Shown here piece after piece: positions 1 to 12,039 of a stretch of DNA of 30,489 nt. The translations under genes and the position numbers were made by a program. Origin of the DNA: Ichthyophthirius multifiliis (lineage: Eukaryota; Ciliophora; Oligohymenophorea; Hymenostomatida). Position 1 is the first letter of the stretch; every line of letters begins with the position of its first letter. Location of the stretch: NCBI RefSeq assembly GCF_000220395.1, contig NW_004086219.1:1-30489 (forward strand), in the 5' to 3' direction. The notes beneath the pieces are model-generated. The model did not search any database. It saw nothing but the letters and a program-made list of their open reading frames with translations, and was not told the DNA's origin.

Positions 1-443
1 CATTATTAATAATTTTAATATTTTTTTTTATAATATATTTTTTTTTTATATTATATATTTTTTTTCACGTGTCTATAAAGATATATATTTATAAATAATT
101 TATTTTATTTAATGATTCATTTATTTAAATATATTTATTTTTAATAAGAAATATAATATATTAAATTGAAAATATTTTTTAATATATAATATAAATATAT
201 TTTTATTTTTATATTTTTTGATATAATAGAAATGAAAATATATTTATTATATGCATTTTAAAAATTATACAATTATTTTATTAACTTAATCAATATTTTT
301 AATATTTATATTTTAAATAAATAATTATCATATTTTTTTCATTTATTATATTTTATTTTGTAAAATATAAAAATAATAATTTTAAATTAAATATTATATA
401 GATAAATTTTAAATAAATAAAAATAAAAAGAAAATAAATTAAA
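1..443. other. AT-rich non-coding stretch
   Basis: Almost pure A and T with no codon bias and no recognisable motif. It lies upstream of the first plus-strand gene and could hold its promoter, but I see no defined element in it. Confidence 0.5.
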
Positions 444-2466
444 ATGGAAAAAATTTATAAATAAATATAAAAATAAAAATTCGAATAATATAAGTCTTAA
501 TAGCAAATATTTAAAAAAATACTTTACTTCTTTATATTTTATTATAAGAAAACGATGAAATTTAAAACTCTTATAAATATTTGGACTAGGAAAATAGCAT
601 ATTATTAAATTCAGAAACAGATAATTTTATAAGCTAATCATATTTATTCAAGATTATAAAAAATAAAGATTTGGAAATTAAAATAAAGAATTATAATAAT
701 GAAAAAAATAATAAATAAATATAATAATAAGTAATAAATAATAATATATATTAAAAAATGTATAAAAAATATATAAAAAGCATAAATAATTATAATAAGA
801 TGATTGTAAGAATAAAGAAATAATAAATATAGAAAATAATTTTTAAGAATAAAAAATTTAAAATAATAAATAAATTAATCATATTGAGGAAGAAAATATA
901 AAAGGTAATGAATATATTAAAGACTAAAATATATGTATATTTTTGTATTAATATAAAATATATTAATATAAAATAATATAAAATATAATAAATAATTATT
1001 TATATAATAAAGATGAATTCTCTTAAATAGATTTATTAAAATAAAATAATATATCACTTTAAATAAATGAAATGAACGAAGAAAAATAATTAATATATTT
1101 ATACAATTTAGACTTTCAAATAAAGCTATAATCTATAAAAGTTAATATAAAAAAAATAAAAAAATCCAAACAAAATTAAGTAAAATCTAGATTTTAAATG
1201 CTTTTAAAAAAAACTAGAGAATAAATAACTAATAATAAAGATTTAAAAAAAAAATATTTAATATTGAAGATATTGAAAAAAGCGAAAAAATAAAAAATAA
1301 TGATATTATATTAAATAAAGCATCAAATGAAAACCCTATTAATATTATAAGTAGTAATCATTCTTTATAAAATTTAGAAAAACAAGTAAAATATATATCT
1401 TCTAAAACAAACCAAAAAGAACATATTCAATAATAATTAATATAATCGCCTTTAAAGAATAATATTTAAAAAATATAATCAGATTCTAATAATAAATCTA
1501 AATTTATTTAAGAGGTAACATTAATTATTAATCTATGTAATTTTAATATATATTATTTGACCAAAAGAAAAATAATTAATTTAAAGAAAAACCAAGTGCA
1601 ATAAATATGAGTTACTAAGAAAAATAAAAAGAAAATAAAAAATCTAAAAAATAATTAATAGATTTGACTTAATAAGACGATTAAATACCTAAAAAAGTAA
1701 AAGATTAAAAATTAATTTTTTAAATATTAACAAAAATAAGGAAAATTATATATAACCAAAATAAAATGCAAAAGAATAACTTTAAAATATATATAAAAAA
1801 GATAATGTATATTCAAAAGGAAATCTATAAATTTAAAAACCAGGAGGTATAAATAATATAATAAAAATAAATGGTAATTAAGAACAATTAAATTAATATT
1901 AACATGTATATAATTTTAGATAAAATGAACCTTATTAATTATAAAATAAATTCCCTCAACCTATTAATTAATAATCTCTTCCTATATAACCTGTTATATA
2001 ATAAATACCTATATAATAACTACCTTTAAAATAGGCGAATTATTATCCGCCTTAATTTTTTTAAAGTCATTTATCATAGATACCTTAATAAATAATACAT
2101 CAATAATAATAACCTCAATGCTATTATATTGACAATTAATAAGATTAAGCAATGTAAGGATTTAACAATTATCCTTATTAATATTAATAATAATAACATA
2201 ATCAAATTATTCCTTAGTAAGTAAATATGACTTAAAGTTAAGTTAAATAATATCCAACAAACAATAATTATACATAACTATATAATTAGTAATAAAATCC
2301 ATTTGGATAAGGGTATAGAAATTAATAAATAAATGCTATTGTTAATAACTCTAATTAAATTTAATAACCATAAAATCCTTATAATAATAATTAAATATAA
2401 ATTTAACATGGAAATATTAATTATATATAAAATTCATAATATAATTAATAATAATAATATAAATGA
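444..2466 (+). CDS. Multi-exon gene of unknown function with a Gln/Asn/Pro-rich C-terminus
   Basis: I do not recognise the family. Read with TAA/TAG as Gln, good GT-AG introns are at 731-780, 935-1012, 1515-1567 and 1697-1740, and every phase matches. The first 350 or so residues are rich in Lys, Asn, Glu and Asp with no clear domain. The last exon (1741-2466, TGA at 2464) is a low-complexity region of Gln, Asn, Pro and Tyr with repeated short units such as QQPQ and PYQYQQQQ. Two places need care. The ATG at 444 joins the frame used after about 548 only if one base is missing between them. A second slip falls at the A10 run 1245-1254; a 38-nt intron at 1180-1217 would also solve it. With both repaired the protein would be about 599 residues. 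The start is uncertain. The gene converges on the next one, the two stops being about 100 bp apart. Confidence 0.6.
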
Positions 2467-2566
2467 TTTTATTATTTTTATTTATGAGAAAGAAAAAAAA
2501 ATATTTAATTTTTGTTATTTTAATTTTTTTTTTTTTTTTTTTTTTTAAGTTTTCTTTTTTTTTTAT
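2467..2566. other. Convergent intergenic spacer with T23 run
   Basis: This 100-bp gap separates the TGA of the plus-strand gene from the TGA of the minus-strand gene. It carries an uninterrupted T run at about 2524-2546, so both 3' UTRs must be short or overlapping. Confidence 0.6.
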
Positions 2567-3639
2567 TCAATTATATTAATTTAATTTACGATATAAATTT
2601 TAAAAAATATCATTTTATTAATTTTATTAAATTATTTTAATTGTTTATGTTTATGTTTCTATAGATAATTTTGAAAATAAATCTGAATCTTAAGCATCTT
2701 CGTAATTTTTTAAAACTAAATTTGTTATAAAATCATTTAAATATATTTATTAAAACTTTTTTAATATTTTAATTAATGTTTATTTAGAAACATCATTTAA
2801 TTAATCAATTTTAATTATTAATAGTCTCAAAAAGTATAAGTCATCACCTATATATATATATATATAAATTTTTAAAATATAATACAAATAAAATTAATAC
2901 CAAAGTTTAATATTTCTTAAAAAGCCTCTTCAATCATATTTTATTCTAACTTAAAAAATATTTAAATATTATTTTTATAATTAAAAATATATATACGTAA
3001 TTTAAAGCTTTTTCCCATATTTAATAACACTCATTTTTAGGTTTTTTATTAGTTTAAATACACTCGAATAGTTAAGTATCTTCTAAAGAAGATTTATTCA
3101 TTTATTTTTATTAACAAATATTTAAATCTTAAATATAGTTTTCGTTTAATTTAATGGCTTGTTCTTAAATAAGATTATTAGAGTAAAAATTTTCTGATTG
3201 GTTTTCTTTATCATTTAATTAATTATTTTATTCTAATTCTTATAAATTATATTTTTTTAATTATTTATCATAGTCAGATTCATAATTATATATTTGGATT
3301 TATTTATCAATTAAATCTCTTTATTATTTTTATATTTATTCTAAATTAGACAATTAACTATTGTAAAATTAATACATATTTTATTGATTTTCTTATTATT
3401 ATTAAAAAATTAAAATCTCATTATTTTATTTTTATTAGTCAATTTTTACTTATTAACGTAAATCTTTATATTTATTCAAAATATAATTTCTTATTAATTA
3501 TTGTCTTTCTTTAGATTTGTTTTTTTATATTCTTAATTTTTATTCGTCTAAATCAATCCTTCCTCCACCATATCCAGTATATTTTTTTATATATTATTTC
3601 GCTTTTAGATCGTTTACCTTTTTTTATAAAAAATAATAA

Positions 3640-3690
<51 letters not shown>

Positions 3691-3861
3691 TAAAATTATT
3701 TTATCAATTTTTCTTTTACATATGCACCCTATTTATTTAAAATATTTTTTATTCCTAAATCATCTTCTACTATTATAGTTTTTGTAACTTAATTATCTTA
3801 CTATTTACTAATATAATTCTAATTTTTTTTTTTTTTTATAAAAATAATACAATATTTTATA

Positions 3862-3900
<39 letters not shown>

Positions 3901-4486
3901 TTATATATATATATATTTAAACCTGCGCATTTGTACAACTTTAAGCCTTTTAAAGTAATAATTATTCTATATCATTTTCTTTGCTTTTTTATTATTTTTA
4001 TAACTTCTTTTATTATATTTCATATTCACTTTATTTAACTTTTTGCCATTATTTTAGTGCTTCTTTTGCTGCGTTTTATACTTTTAATATTTTGTCTTTG
4101 GTATTTTCTTATATTTATGGTAATACAAAAGTCTTTTTTGTTTAAAAAGATAATTTTTATAAATTAAATTCTTATATTTATTTTTAAATTAATAAAATTA
4201 CATGATATTATCCTATTATTTGTATTTATTATTCTAATATTTAAATTCCAATTAAAGTTATTAATTCTAAAGAAGCAACTTTAGTCTTTTTAAAAATTAT
4301 TTAAAAAAAATAAAATAAAAAAATAATATACATTATAATTATAGTTTTTTTCAGAGTTTAAAAAGTAAACTAATCTTTAAATAATTTAGAATAAAATATG
4401 TTACAAATTTTTAATTTTAACAAAATTAATAATTATATAAACACTTTTTATTAAAGAAGGGTGATCGATACTACTTTTCTTTTTTT

Positions 4487-4546
<60 letters not shown>

Positions 4547-5407
4547 AAATGTATATATATAATTTTTATACTAAATATATTCCCGTAATATATTTTTTCA
4601 AAATCTACATTAAGAATTCTCTATCTTTAATTTTTTCCGCTAATTCCAAAACAGCTTCAATAATCATAACTGAAGTTATCTATTTTTGTTTGTTTGTTTA
4701 TTTTTTTTATAAAAATAAAATTACTTAGGCAAATCTATCAGTTCCACCACAAATAATACCTGATGGAATTTCGTATAAAACAGCTAGTTTATTGTTAACA
4801 CTTTCATTTAAGAGCTAACTTCTATATATTTGTTTCCAAGTTTTGCAACATTATTTTTACACAGACTCGTTTGTATCTCTAAAATATTTACTTATTAATT
4901 ATGCTACCCTTAAACATGAACTAATTAAATCATTGTCTAAAGGATCTATTAATTAAGTTCCATATATATCACATATTAATCCTATTAAAAAAACTTCGGA
5001 TTCATTTGATGTGTAGTTTTGGGGCTTTTTATATTCGTTTAAGCTTGAAAAAAATACTCTCAAACCTTCTTTTGTTTTATTTTCTTCTATTAAATTTTGG
5101 AAGTCTTTTAATGCTTATTAGCGGGTATCTAATATGTTTAATTTTGGCAAAAATGATGTAAACTAAGCCTTTAGGTCTATATAGGATTTTTAACCTGTTA
5201 TCAATAAAATTGGAGATTTTTTACTTGGGGACTCTATTTTGTCTTCCAGTTTAATTTTAGGTCTTTTTTCTTTGGTTTTTTGTCTATTAGGTTGATTTTT
5301 TTTTGGAGCTTTTATTTTTATTTTATTTTTTGGTATTTTTTTTTTATTTTTTTACTTAAAGGCTTTTATTGTTGGTTTTATGGAGAAGAATCTGGTTATG
5401 TATTCAT
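2567..5407 (-). CDS. TOG/HEAT-repeat microtubule-associated protein, TORTIFOLIA1/SPIRAL2-like
   Basis: Predicted to bind tubulin or microtubules through an N-terminal TOG-like HEAT array. ATG is at 5405-5407 and TGA at 2567-2569. Introns are at 5309-5355, 4680-4724, 4479-4571, 4286-4331, 3819-3922, 3618-3719, 2950-2996 and 2848-2900; the exons sum to 2304 nt (767 residues) with all phases agreeing. Residues of about 50-390 hold helical repeats, including LDTRQQALKDFQNLI and DKILKVQNAAKEALKQW, the latter like the end of a TOG repeat. The middle is a Gln/Lys-rich probable coiled coil that begins after a short TGYGGGRIDLDE block. The C-terminus has EEAFQEILNFGDDLYFLRLL, which resembles the conserved end domain of plant TORTIFOLIA1-type proteins. 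Known of the family: they regulate microtubule dynamics or cilia. The exact subfamily is my inference; TOGARAM-type is the alternative. Confidence 0.72.
3631..3688. repeat. (AAT)n microsatellite inside an intron
   Basis: An AAT trinucleotide tract with few interruptions lies inside the minus-strand intron 3618-3719 of the TOG-repeat gene. Flanking exon phases are unaffected by its length. Confidence 0.8.
4489..4544. repeat. (AT)28 microsatellite inside an intron
   Basis: About 28 perfect AT dinucleotides fill more than half of the 93-bp intron 4479-4571 of the TOG-repeat gene. On the minus strand the tract is framed by CTAAA-type sequence on the acceptor side. A likely length polymorphism. 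Confidence 0.85.
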
Positions 5408-5745
5408 TTTATATTTTTTTAAGTTATTTTTTTATTTTTAATATTTAAATTAATATAATAATATTTTTTATGTTTTAAATTAATTGTTTTTTAGTAATTT
5501 ACTTTATATATTTTTTTAAAAAAAATCATTTTTTTAATATATATGTATATAGTTTACAACATTTTTTTTTTGTCATAATTTTATTATTTATATTTAAAAA
5601 AAGACTAAAAAATAAAAAAATCAAATAAAAATAACTGAATATAGCCTTTTTTGATTAAGTTTTTAACAAAAAATTATAGAAAAAATAGATAACTAAAAAA
5701 ATAATAAAAACAAACAAATTAAATATTAAAAGTTTTTGATTTTTT
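5408..5745. other. AT-rich spacer between two minus-strand genes
   Basis: About 340 bp between the ATG of the TOG-repeat gene and the TGA of the membralin gene. No open frame has coding character. It should hold the promoter of the TOG-repeat gene; I cannot define its elements. Confidence 0.5.
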
Positions 5746-7951
5746 TCATTCAAATTTTTAATATTTTTTATCATCATTGTTATTTTTTTAAGAATCTATA
5801 TTATCGTTTACTCCTCCTCCAATAAGTATCCCTTTAGCTTTTGAAAATATAGTATTTTAACAGACTCCTTATTCATTTTCTAAGAGATTTTATTCTCTAC
5901 TATTATCATCTTATAGTTTATCAAAATCATTCTAATTATTATCTAAAATATTAATTTATTATTATAATTCCATTTCTTAATTATTATTGTAATTTACTGG
6001 AATTCTAACTTCTTATTAATCATTATTTTCCTCAATATTATTATTTTCATTTTATTATATATTATTTTAACCTCCCTATTATTATTATAATTGTTGTTAT
6101 TATAAATTATTCTAAAAATCAAATCTCATATCTAAATTATTATCAGGATTATTTTAAGCCTCTTCAAGTACTTAACTTAAAAGCATATAATTCCTATCTA
6201 CTAAAGAAAGCTAGTTTTATGTAAAATGCTCTCTTCCATATAGAGGATAAAACATAGTCCATAATTAAGGCAAATCATAATACCAAGAAAGGTTAAATAA
6301 AGGAAAATAAAGGCATCTAGGTCTATTTAAGGAAGGTGTATAATGAAAAGAGTCATTCCAGGAAGCTGCGGGGATTTCAAATTCAAGTAAAATAAATGCA
6401 AAAACAACTACTAGAAAGCATATTATGGAATATAAAAAAAGGGCATAATACCCATATAATGTATTTTGGACATAAAATAAAAAAGTGTATATTAAAGCCA
6501 TTGAAAAAAGGGGAAACCATTTCAAAGAACTTCTTGTGCGAATAAATATTAAAGAAATTAATTCCAATATAGCTAAATAGGCAAGGAAATTTTCGTCAAC
6601 ACCTTTCGGAAGTTGCTTATAGAATAAAAAAAATGTCCCTATATATAAAGCAGATAAATATACGAAATAAATTAATACTATCATTTTTAAAAATGAAGAC
6701 ACTAAAGCAGTTGAAGATCTTCCTCCTAATGCATGTAAATATATACCTATATAAGGAAATGTCTATATTAGACTTGATGTATTTATATCTGATTATCCTA
6801 AACAGCTTATACAGTTTACTTTTTTGTTTGTTAATAATTTATATATTATATATATTTTTTTTACTTATTAATAAAATAAATATAGGTGAACATATCATAC
6901 TAACTTTTATATATAATGATGATACTGATGAAGTATAAAATAGACCGAATGTTATTTTTAGTATTGATATAATAGTTTTATATATAAATTCTAAGATTGA
7001 GTTGATTTTGTATTATTAGATTTATTAAATTGTCCAATAAAAATGTTCTTCTGAATATAAATTTTTTATATAAATATCTTTTGTTCTTTTTTTTTTTTTT
7101 TTTTTTATTTTTATTTTGTTATATGTTTTGCTTTTTTACTTGAAATTATTTAAAATTTCTAAAATTAAAATTTAATCAATGTCTAGTATGTTAAATAAAA
7201 TATATCTGTATAAAAAATTAGATGCATAATCTTCAGGCTCTATATATACAATTACTGTAGTAATATTTTTATATTTTCTTTTTTTTTTTTTTATAAAATT
7301 TTAAACAATAATATTAAAGTTTTTTTTTTTTATATATATAGAACCAACCTTAAATATTTTGGAAAATTAACAGATTAAGGGATTGCTGAATGTTCGATTT
7401 AAGCAGCAGGTTGTCTTGTGCAATGTGTTTTTAATTATTTTGTTTTAGGATGGATATAAGATGCTTTTAATTCATTTTTTTCTATGTTTTCTTATTGATT
7501 TTCTGTGGTTTCTTATTTTTCATCATCATAATAGTTGTAATCGTAGAAACTTATTGGTTATTATTGTATTGTTTTATTGTAATTACAAATATTATAAAAT
7601 ACTACAGTATCATTGTGTATTACATTATATTCTTTTTATATACAATTAAAGATATATTTAATATTATTTATTATCTTATTTTTTTAACAAATAAAAACCT
7701 GATTATTATTTAAAATCTTGATAATATTTTCCTAATACTCCAGGTTTATTACTATATGAAAATGTAGCAAATAAAAATAATGAAAAATAAAATAAGCCTG
7801 TATTTAGATATTAATATAAAATAATATAAATTTCTGTATTTTTAATACCTAATAATGTAAATACATATTTAATGTAATTAAATATTAAGATAATTTTTTA
7901 ATGACTTAATACTTTTTCATGTATTCTAAATAATGTTTTTTCTAATTCCAT
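5746..7951 (-). CDS. Membralin (TMEM259) family ER membrane protein
   Basis: Membralin is a multi-pass ER membrane protein that acts in ER-associated degradation in animals. ATG is at 7949-7951 and TGA at 5746-5748; introns at 7632-7698, 7278-7348, 7086-7139 and 6819-6864 give 1968 nt (655 residues) with consistent phases. A first membrane segment lies near residues 52-72 (GLFYFSLFLFATF), followed by a lumenal region of about 190 residues. Family-like landmarks follow: FLYRYILFNILDIDQILI, then LYSEEHFYW, matching membralin's GEHYRF region. A cluster of membrane segments spans about 265-450. The block LELISLIFIRTRSSLKWFP followed by LLEFEIPA matches the RTRS...P and (F)E(V/L)PA features of plant and animal membralins. 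The last 180 or so residues form a hydrophilic Gln/Asn/Asp-rich tail that I take to be cytosolic. The family call rests on remembered motifs, not a search. Confidence 0.78.
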
Positions 7952-8199
7952 TTGGTTATAACAATATTTATAAATTTTAAATAAATATAAATAAATATTT
8001 ACAAAATATTTAATATTTTATTTTCGATTCAATAAATAGAAAGTTAAAACAGAAACTTATAATATGTTAAAAAAATATATAAAATGTAAATAACAAATAA
8101 ATAATAAATAAAAAAGAAAAAAATGTTTTTAAAATAAATAATAAATATATATAAATATAAGAATATAAAAAAATAAAATATATATTTAAATATATATAT

Positions 8200-8235
<36 letters not shown>

Positions 8236-8457
8236 TATATATATATATTTTAATAAAAAAAAATATTACTAAACTTAACTTTATTAATTTTTTTTTTATT
8301 ATCATTTTTATTTTTATCATATATATTTATTTTTTATATTTAACTTATATATTTAAATAACATATATTTAAAACATAAAATAATTTATTGATAAATCTAT
8401 TTTTTTTTTATATATATAAAATAAATAAATATATATTTATTTATTTTATTATATTTT
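7952..8457. other. AT-rich intergenic region with (AT)n tracts
   Basis: About 500 bp between the membralin ATG and the TGA of the RING/B-box gene, dominated by TATATA tracts near 8185-8250. No coding signal. It presumably holds the membralin promoter. Confidence 0.5.
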
Positions 8458-9361
8458 TCAATTATTTTTATTATATATGTTATTTTATTAACTTTAATTG
8501 TTATAATTTTTACTAATTAATTACTCTTTAAATTTATCGAAATCTAATATATCTTATAAATTATTCTATTCTGTAAAATTTTTATTATTTGTTAAATTGC
8601 TACTTCTATTACTATTATTCAAATTTTTATTTATATTTAAAACTTAATTTTCATTATTTTCTTAGAAATTGTTAGTTTAATTATTATTTATTTATTAAGT
8701 ATTTAATAATTCTTTTTATTCAATTTAAGCTTCCATTGATTAAATATAATTTTAAAGATTTTAAAGCTGTTTATCTATTTCTTTCTAACAAATATTATCG
8801 AATTCAGGGATTGTATAAATTAATTTGTTTTCCCATTCTTTATTTTCTTTTATTTCTTTTAATTTAATTTAATTTGTGGAATAAAAATCTAATAGAAGTG
8901 TCTTTTTATAAATAAATAAATATTTTATTATGTTTTGTTTTTTTTTATTACTTAATCTTAATAATTTTCATGTTTTGATACTAAATCTATTATTTATTTG
9001 AATTCCATTTATTTTTCTTCTAGTGAAATATTAATTAATTCTATTTTTTTTAAATTTTATTAATGAATTAAATCACATATTTAATTTAATTCTTTTTCTT
9101 TATCATCTAATTTATTCCTTAATTCCTATTTTCATCATATTAGTATAATATATAATTAATTATAAAAATTAAAATTACATTAAAATTGAATTAAATTTAT
9201 TTTTTAAAACTTTTATTATTAATACATAATTATTAAGTAATTGTATCTAATTATTATTTTCTTTACTAAGCTTATTTTAATTTATAAGCCATATTGTATT
9301 AAAATTCTTCTATTTTTTATTTTATTAAAGGATATGCTTTTTTAATTGTTTTAACATCATG

Positions 9362-9400
<39 letters not shown>

Positions 9401-10069
9401 TATATAACAAATTATACTTAATGGGTTCCATGAATCACACATTCAGGACAAATGCATCTGGATTAGCATTAAAAACAAAAATAAAGAATTTCTTCTTCTG
9501 GATGATCTTAACATTTTTATTTTTTATTTCTTGAGAAAATTAAAATAATAAAATTATAATTTCTTATTTATTATTATTTACATTTGTATATCTTTTTATT
9601 CTCTTTAATATGTATGATTAGTTTATTAATAAGTGTAGGTTTATTATTAATATGGAATTGTGGTTTATTTATTATCTAATCTGAGACTTGAAGGAGATTT
9701 TAATTAAGATTCATCAAAATTATATTAGTTATTAGGCTTTCTTTCATATGATAATAGCTTTTTTTATTCTGATTGATTCATTTTAATTTATATTTATAAT
9801 TCAATATTTAATTTTTGTAATTCATATACACTCTATTAATCTAATTCTGTGCTTTTTCCACATTATAAACATGTTATAAACTTTTAATTTTTAAAATATA
9901 TTTAATAATTTATAAAAATTATATATACTCTGTTATCAGGATTATTGTTTTCAGATGTAAAAATTAATGATGCACAATTAAGACATAAATCATGATTACA
10001 TTCTAACATTAAAATATCTTCTGGAATTTATTTACAATTATTACAATTTTAAATAGAATCTTATTACAT
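8458..10069 (-). CDS. TRIM-like protein: RING finger, B-box zinc finger, coiled coil
   Basis: Probable E3 ubiquitin ligase of RING/B-box/coiled-coil layout. ATG is at 10067-10069 and TGA at 8458-8460; introns at 9881-9928, 9530-9581, 9365-9417, 9126-9178 and 8902-8951 leave 1356 nt (451 residues), all in phase. The RING lies in residues of about 9-60: CNNC, then CNHDLCLNC, then CLQC after the first intron. The last pair is close to the previous one, so it may be a degenerate or short RING. A B-box type 2 follows a Gln/Tyr/Ser-rich linker (near residue 155): CQDHPEEE, then FCFQC, CICPEC and HGTHQHDV. After that come about 200 residues rich in Gln, Lys, Glu and Leu that suit a coiled coil, and an Asn/Gln-rich C-terminus. 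No SPRY, NHL or other C-terminal domain is seen. The substrate is unknown. Many ciliate proteins share this layout. Confidence 0.82.
9366..9392. repeat. T27 homopolymer (A27 beside a minus-strand 3' splice site)
   Basis: On the coding (minus) strand this is an A27 run that abuts the AG acceptor at 9365-9366 of the third intron of the RING/B-box gene. Shorter A-runs sit in the same place in introns 7086-7139 and 7278-7348. Confidence 0.8.
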
Positions 10070-10214
10070 ATTAATTTTTGTTGATTTAAAAATAATTTTT
10101 TTTTTTTTTTTTAAAGAAAATGTTTTATTTTTTAATAAAAAAAAGTTTTATTTTGTTTTTTTATATAAAAAATAATTAGTTTTATTACTAAAAGAATTAT
10201 ATATATATAAATAA

Positions 10215-10252
<38 letters not shown>

Positions 10253-10330
10253 TTTTAAAAATAAAGTTAAATGTAAATATAAATTCAAATACTTATTAAT
10301 TTTTTTTAAAAAATATTCAACTCATATGTT
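10070..10330. other. Spacer between two minus-strand genes
   Basis: About 260 AT-rich bp with an (AT)n tract near 10220-10248. It lies between the end of the PAS protein gene and the start of the RING/B-box gene. No coding signal. Confidence 0.5.
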
Positions 10331-11115
10331 TCATTCGTTATACTACTCTGTTCTATCTATTTGGTTAATTAAACTCTTAATAAAACTCCTAATATTTTTG
10401 TTTTCTCTTATTACTTTTATAGGTATCATATTAAGCATTTTTATAGTCCTATTAATCTATTTTATTTTTATTTTTATTTTATTTTATTTTATTTTATTTT
10501 ATTTTATTTATACATATATATAATATTGTTTGTTACTTCTACACTCATTTTATTTATTTTAGGCAACCAAAATATAAAATAACCAATTAATATTATTAAT
10601 ATAAATCCAAATAAGTATACAAATTATAAATTAGAATTACTATCAATATTATTTTATAGAAGATTTTATTCAAAATCAATTAAACTGTCCATAATTGGTA
10701 AAATATATTTATAAAGAGAAATATCTTTTATTATTTTTATTTTATTTTAATAGATAATAAATAAATATATATATTTATTACCAGCATCAGCAAATTCTTT
10801 ATTATCAATTATTTATGTATTTTTAGCATTAAGTTCTAAAAATAAATTTAAGTTTTATTAAAATATATTAAAATAATGATTTATAGCATTATCCATACCC
10901 TAAATTATATTATTTATATATTAAAATATTTTTTAATATTAAATAAAATTTATTAAATACTAATTAAATATTCCCATTTAATGCTTTTTAGCATTAATTC
11001 AATAAAGTAGAATTTATTTAAGTACATGGATCCCCATAAAATATTATGAAATATTTATCTCTAAATTCAATTTAATTTGTAAGTATTTCTAAATTAAACT
11101 TTTAATTAATAAAAT

Positions 11116-11157
<42 letters not shown>

Positions 11158-11984
11158 CTTAAAAAAAATACATTTTATAATTTTCCATTTCTTCCGATAA
11201 TATTTTTTAAGTGTGTGAATGCTATAGTTTCGGCAGTTTCATTAAAAATAATATAATTTTAATTTTAAATTAATATTTTTTATATATTTATATAATTCCC
11301 AATTGAATTTATTAGATTACTATCTAAATAATATTAAGGCCAAAGAAATTATATTTACTATTTCTGATTTAAAATAGAATAAAAATTAACTATAGAATAT
11401 AATAATGAAATTATTATTATAATCATATATTTTAAAAATAATTATTTAGATCCTTTAAATTTTTTCTTTTTATAATTTTTTATTGTTTTTTCCTTTTTTT
11501 CATTAATTCTTCTTAACTTTGAATTTCTTCATCATTCAAATTATTATCAGATAAATAATTATAAGTTTAGATATAATCTAAAAAATAAAAAAAAAATATA
11601 TTAAAATTATATAAAAATAAATAAATTTATATAATAATAATTAAATATATAATAATCATATTTAAAAAAATAAATAATTTTTTGTTATTTATTTAGCAAA
11701 AATAAAAAGTAAATTTATATTAAAAATGTATTAAATAAGGAAAATTAAAAAATATAAAAATAAATATATATTTATAGCAAAAAATTTAATAATTTTTAAA
11801 ATGATATAAATATAAAAATATATTAATTAAAAAAAAAAAAAAAATATAAATGAAATTAAATATATATATAAAAAAAAAAAAATAATATATGTATAAATAA
11901 AATTATATATAAAAAATAATGAAATATATATAAAAATATAAATTTAAAAAAAAATATATATGTAAATATTATATAAATAAATAA

Positions 11985-12039
<55 letters not shown>

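Noticed and set aside
2333-2548. Plus-strand frame of Ile/Asn/Lys starting at 2333
   Set aside because: A shadow of the Gln/Asn/Pro-rich last exon read in the wrong frame. The true frame is strongly biased and ends at TGA 2464.
6633-6938. Plus-strand frame in the membralin region
   Set aside because: Antisense to the membralin membrane core, which continues in phase through four introns on the minus strand.
7461-7713. Two overlapping plus-strand hydrophobic frames
   Set aside because: Both are antisense to membralin exon 2, where the minus strand encodes the lumenal region.
10326-10523. Hydrophobic plus-strand open frame resembling a small membrane protein
   Set aside because: It is antisense to the last exon and intron of the PAS gene, whose frame ends RTIKMLNMIPIKVI and is in phase across many introns. 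AT-rich antisense DNA translates into Ile/Leu/Phe by default.
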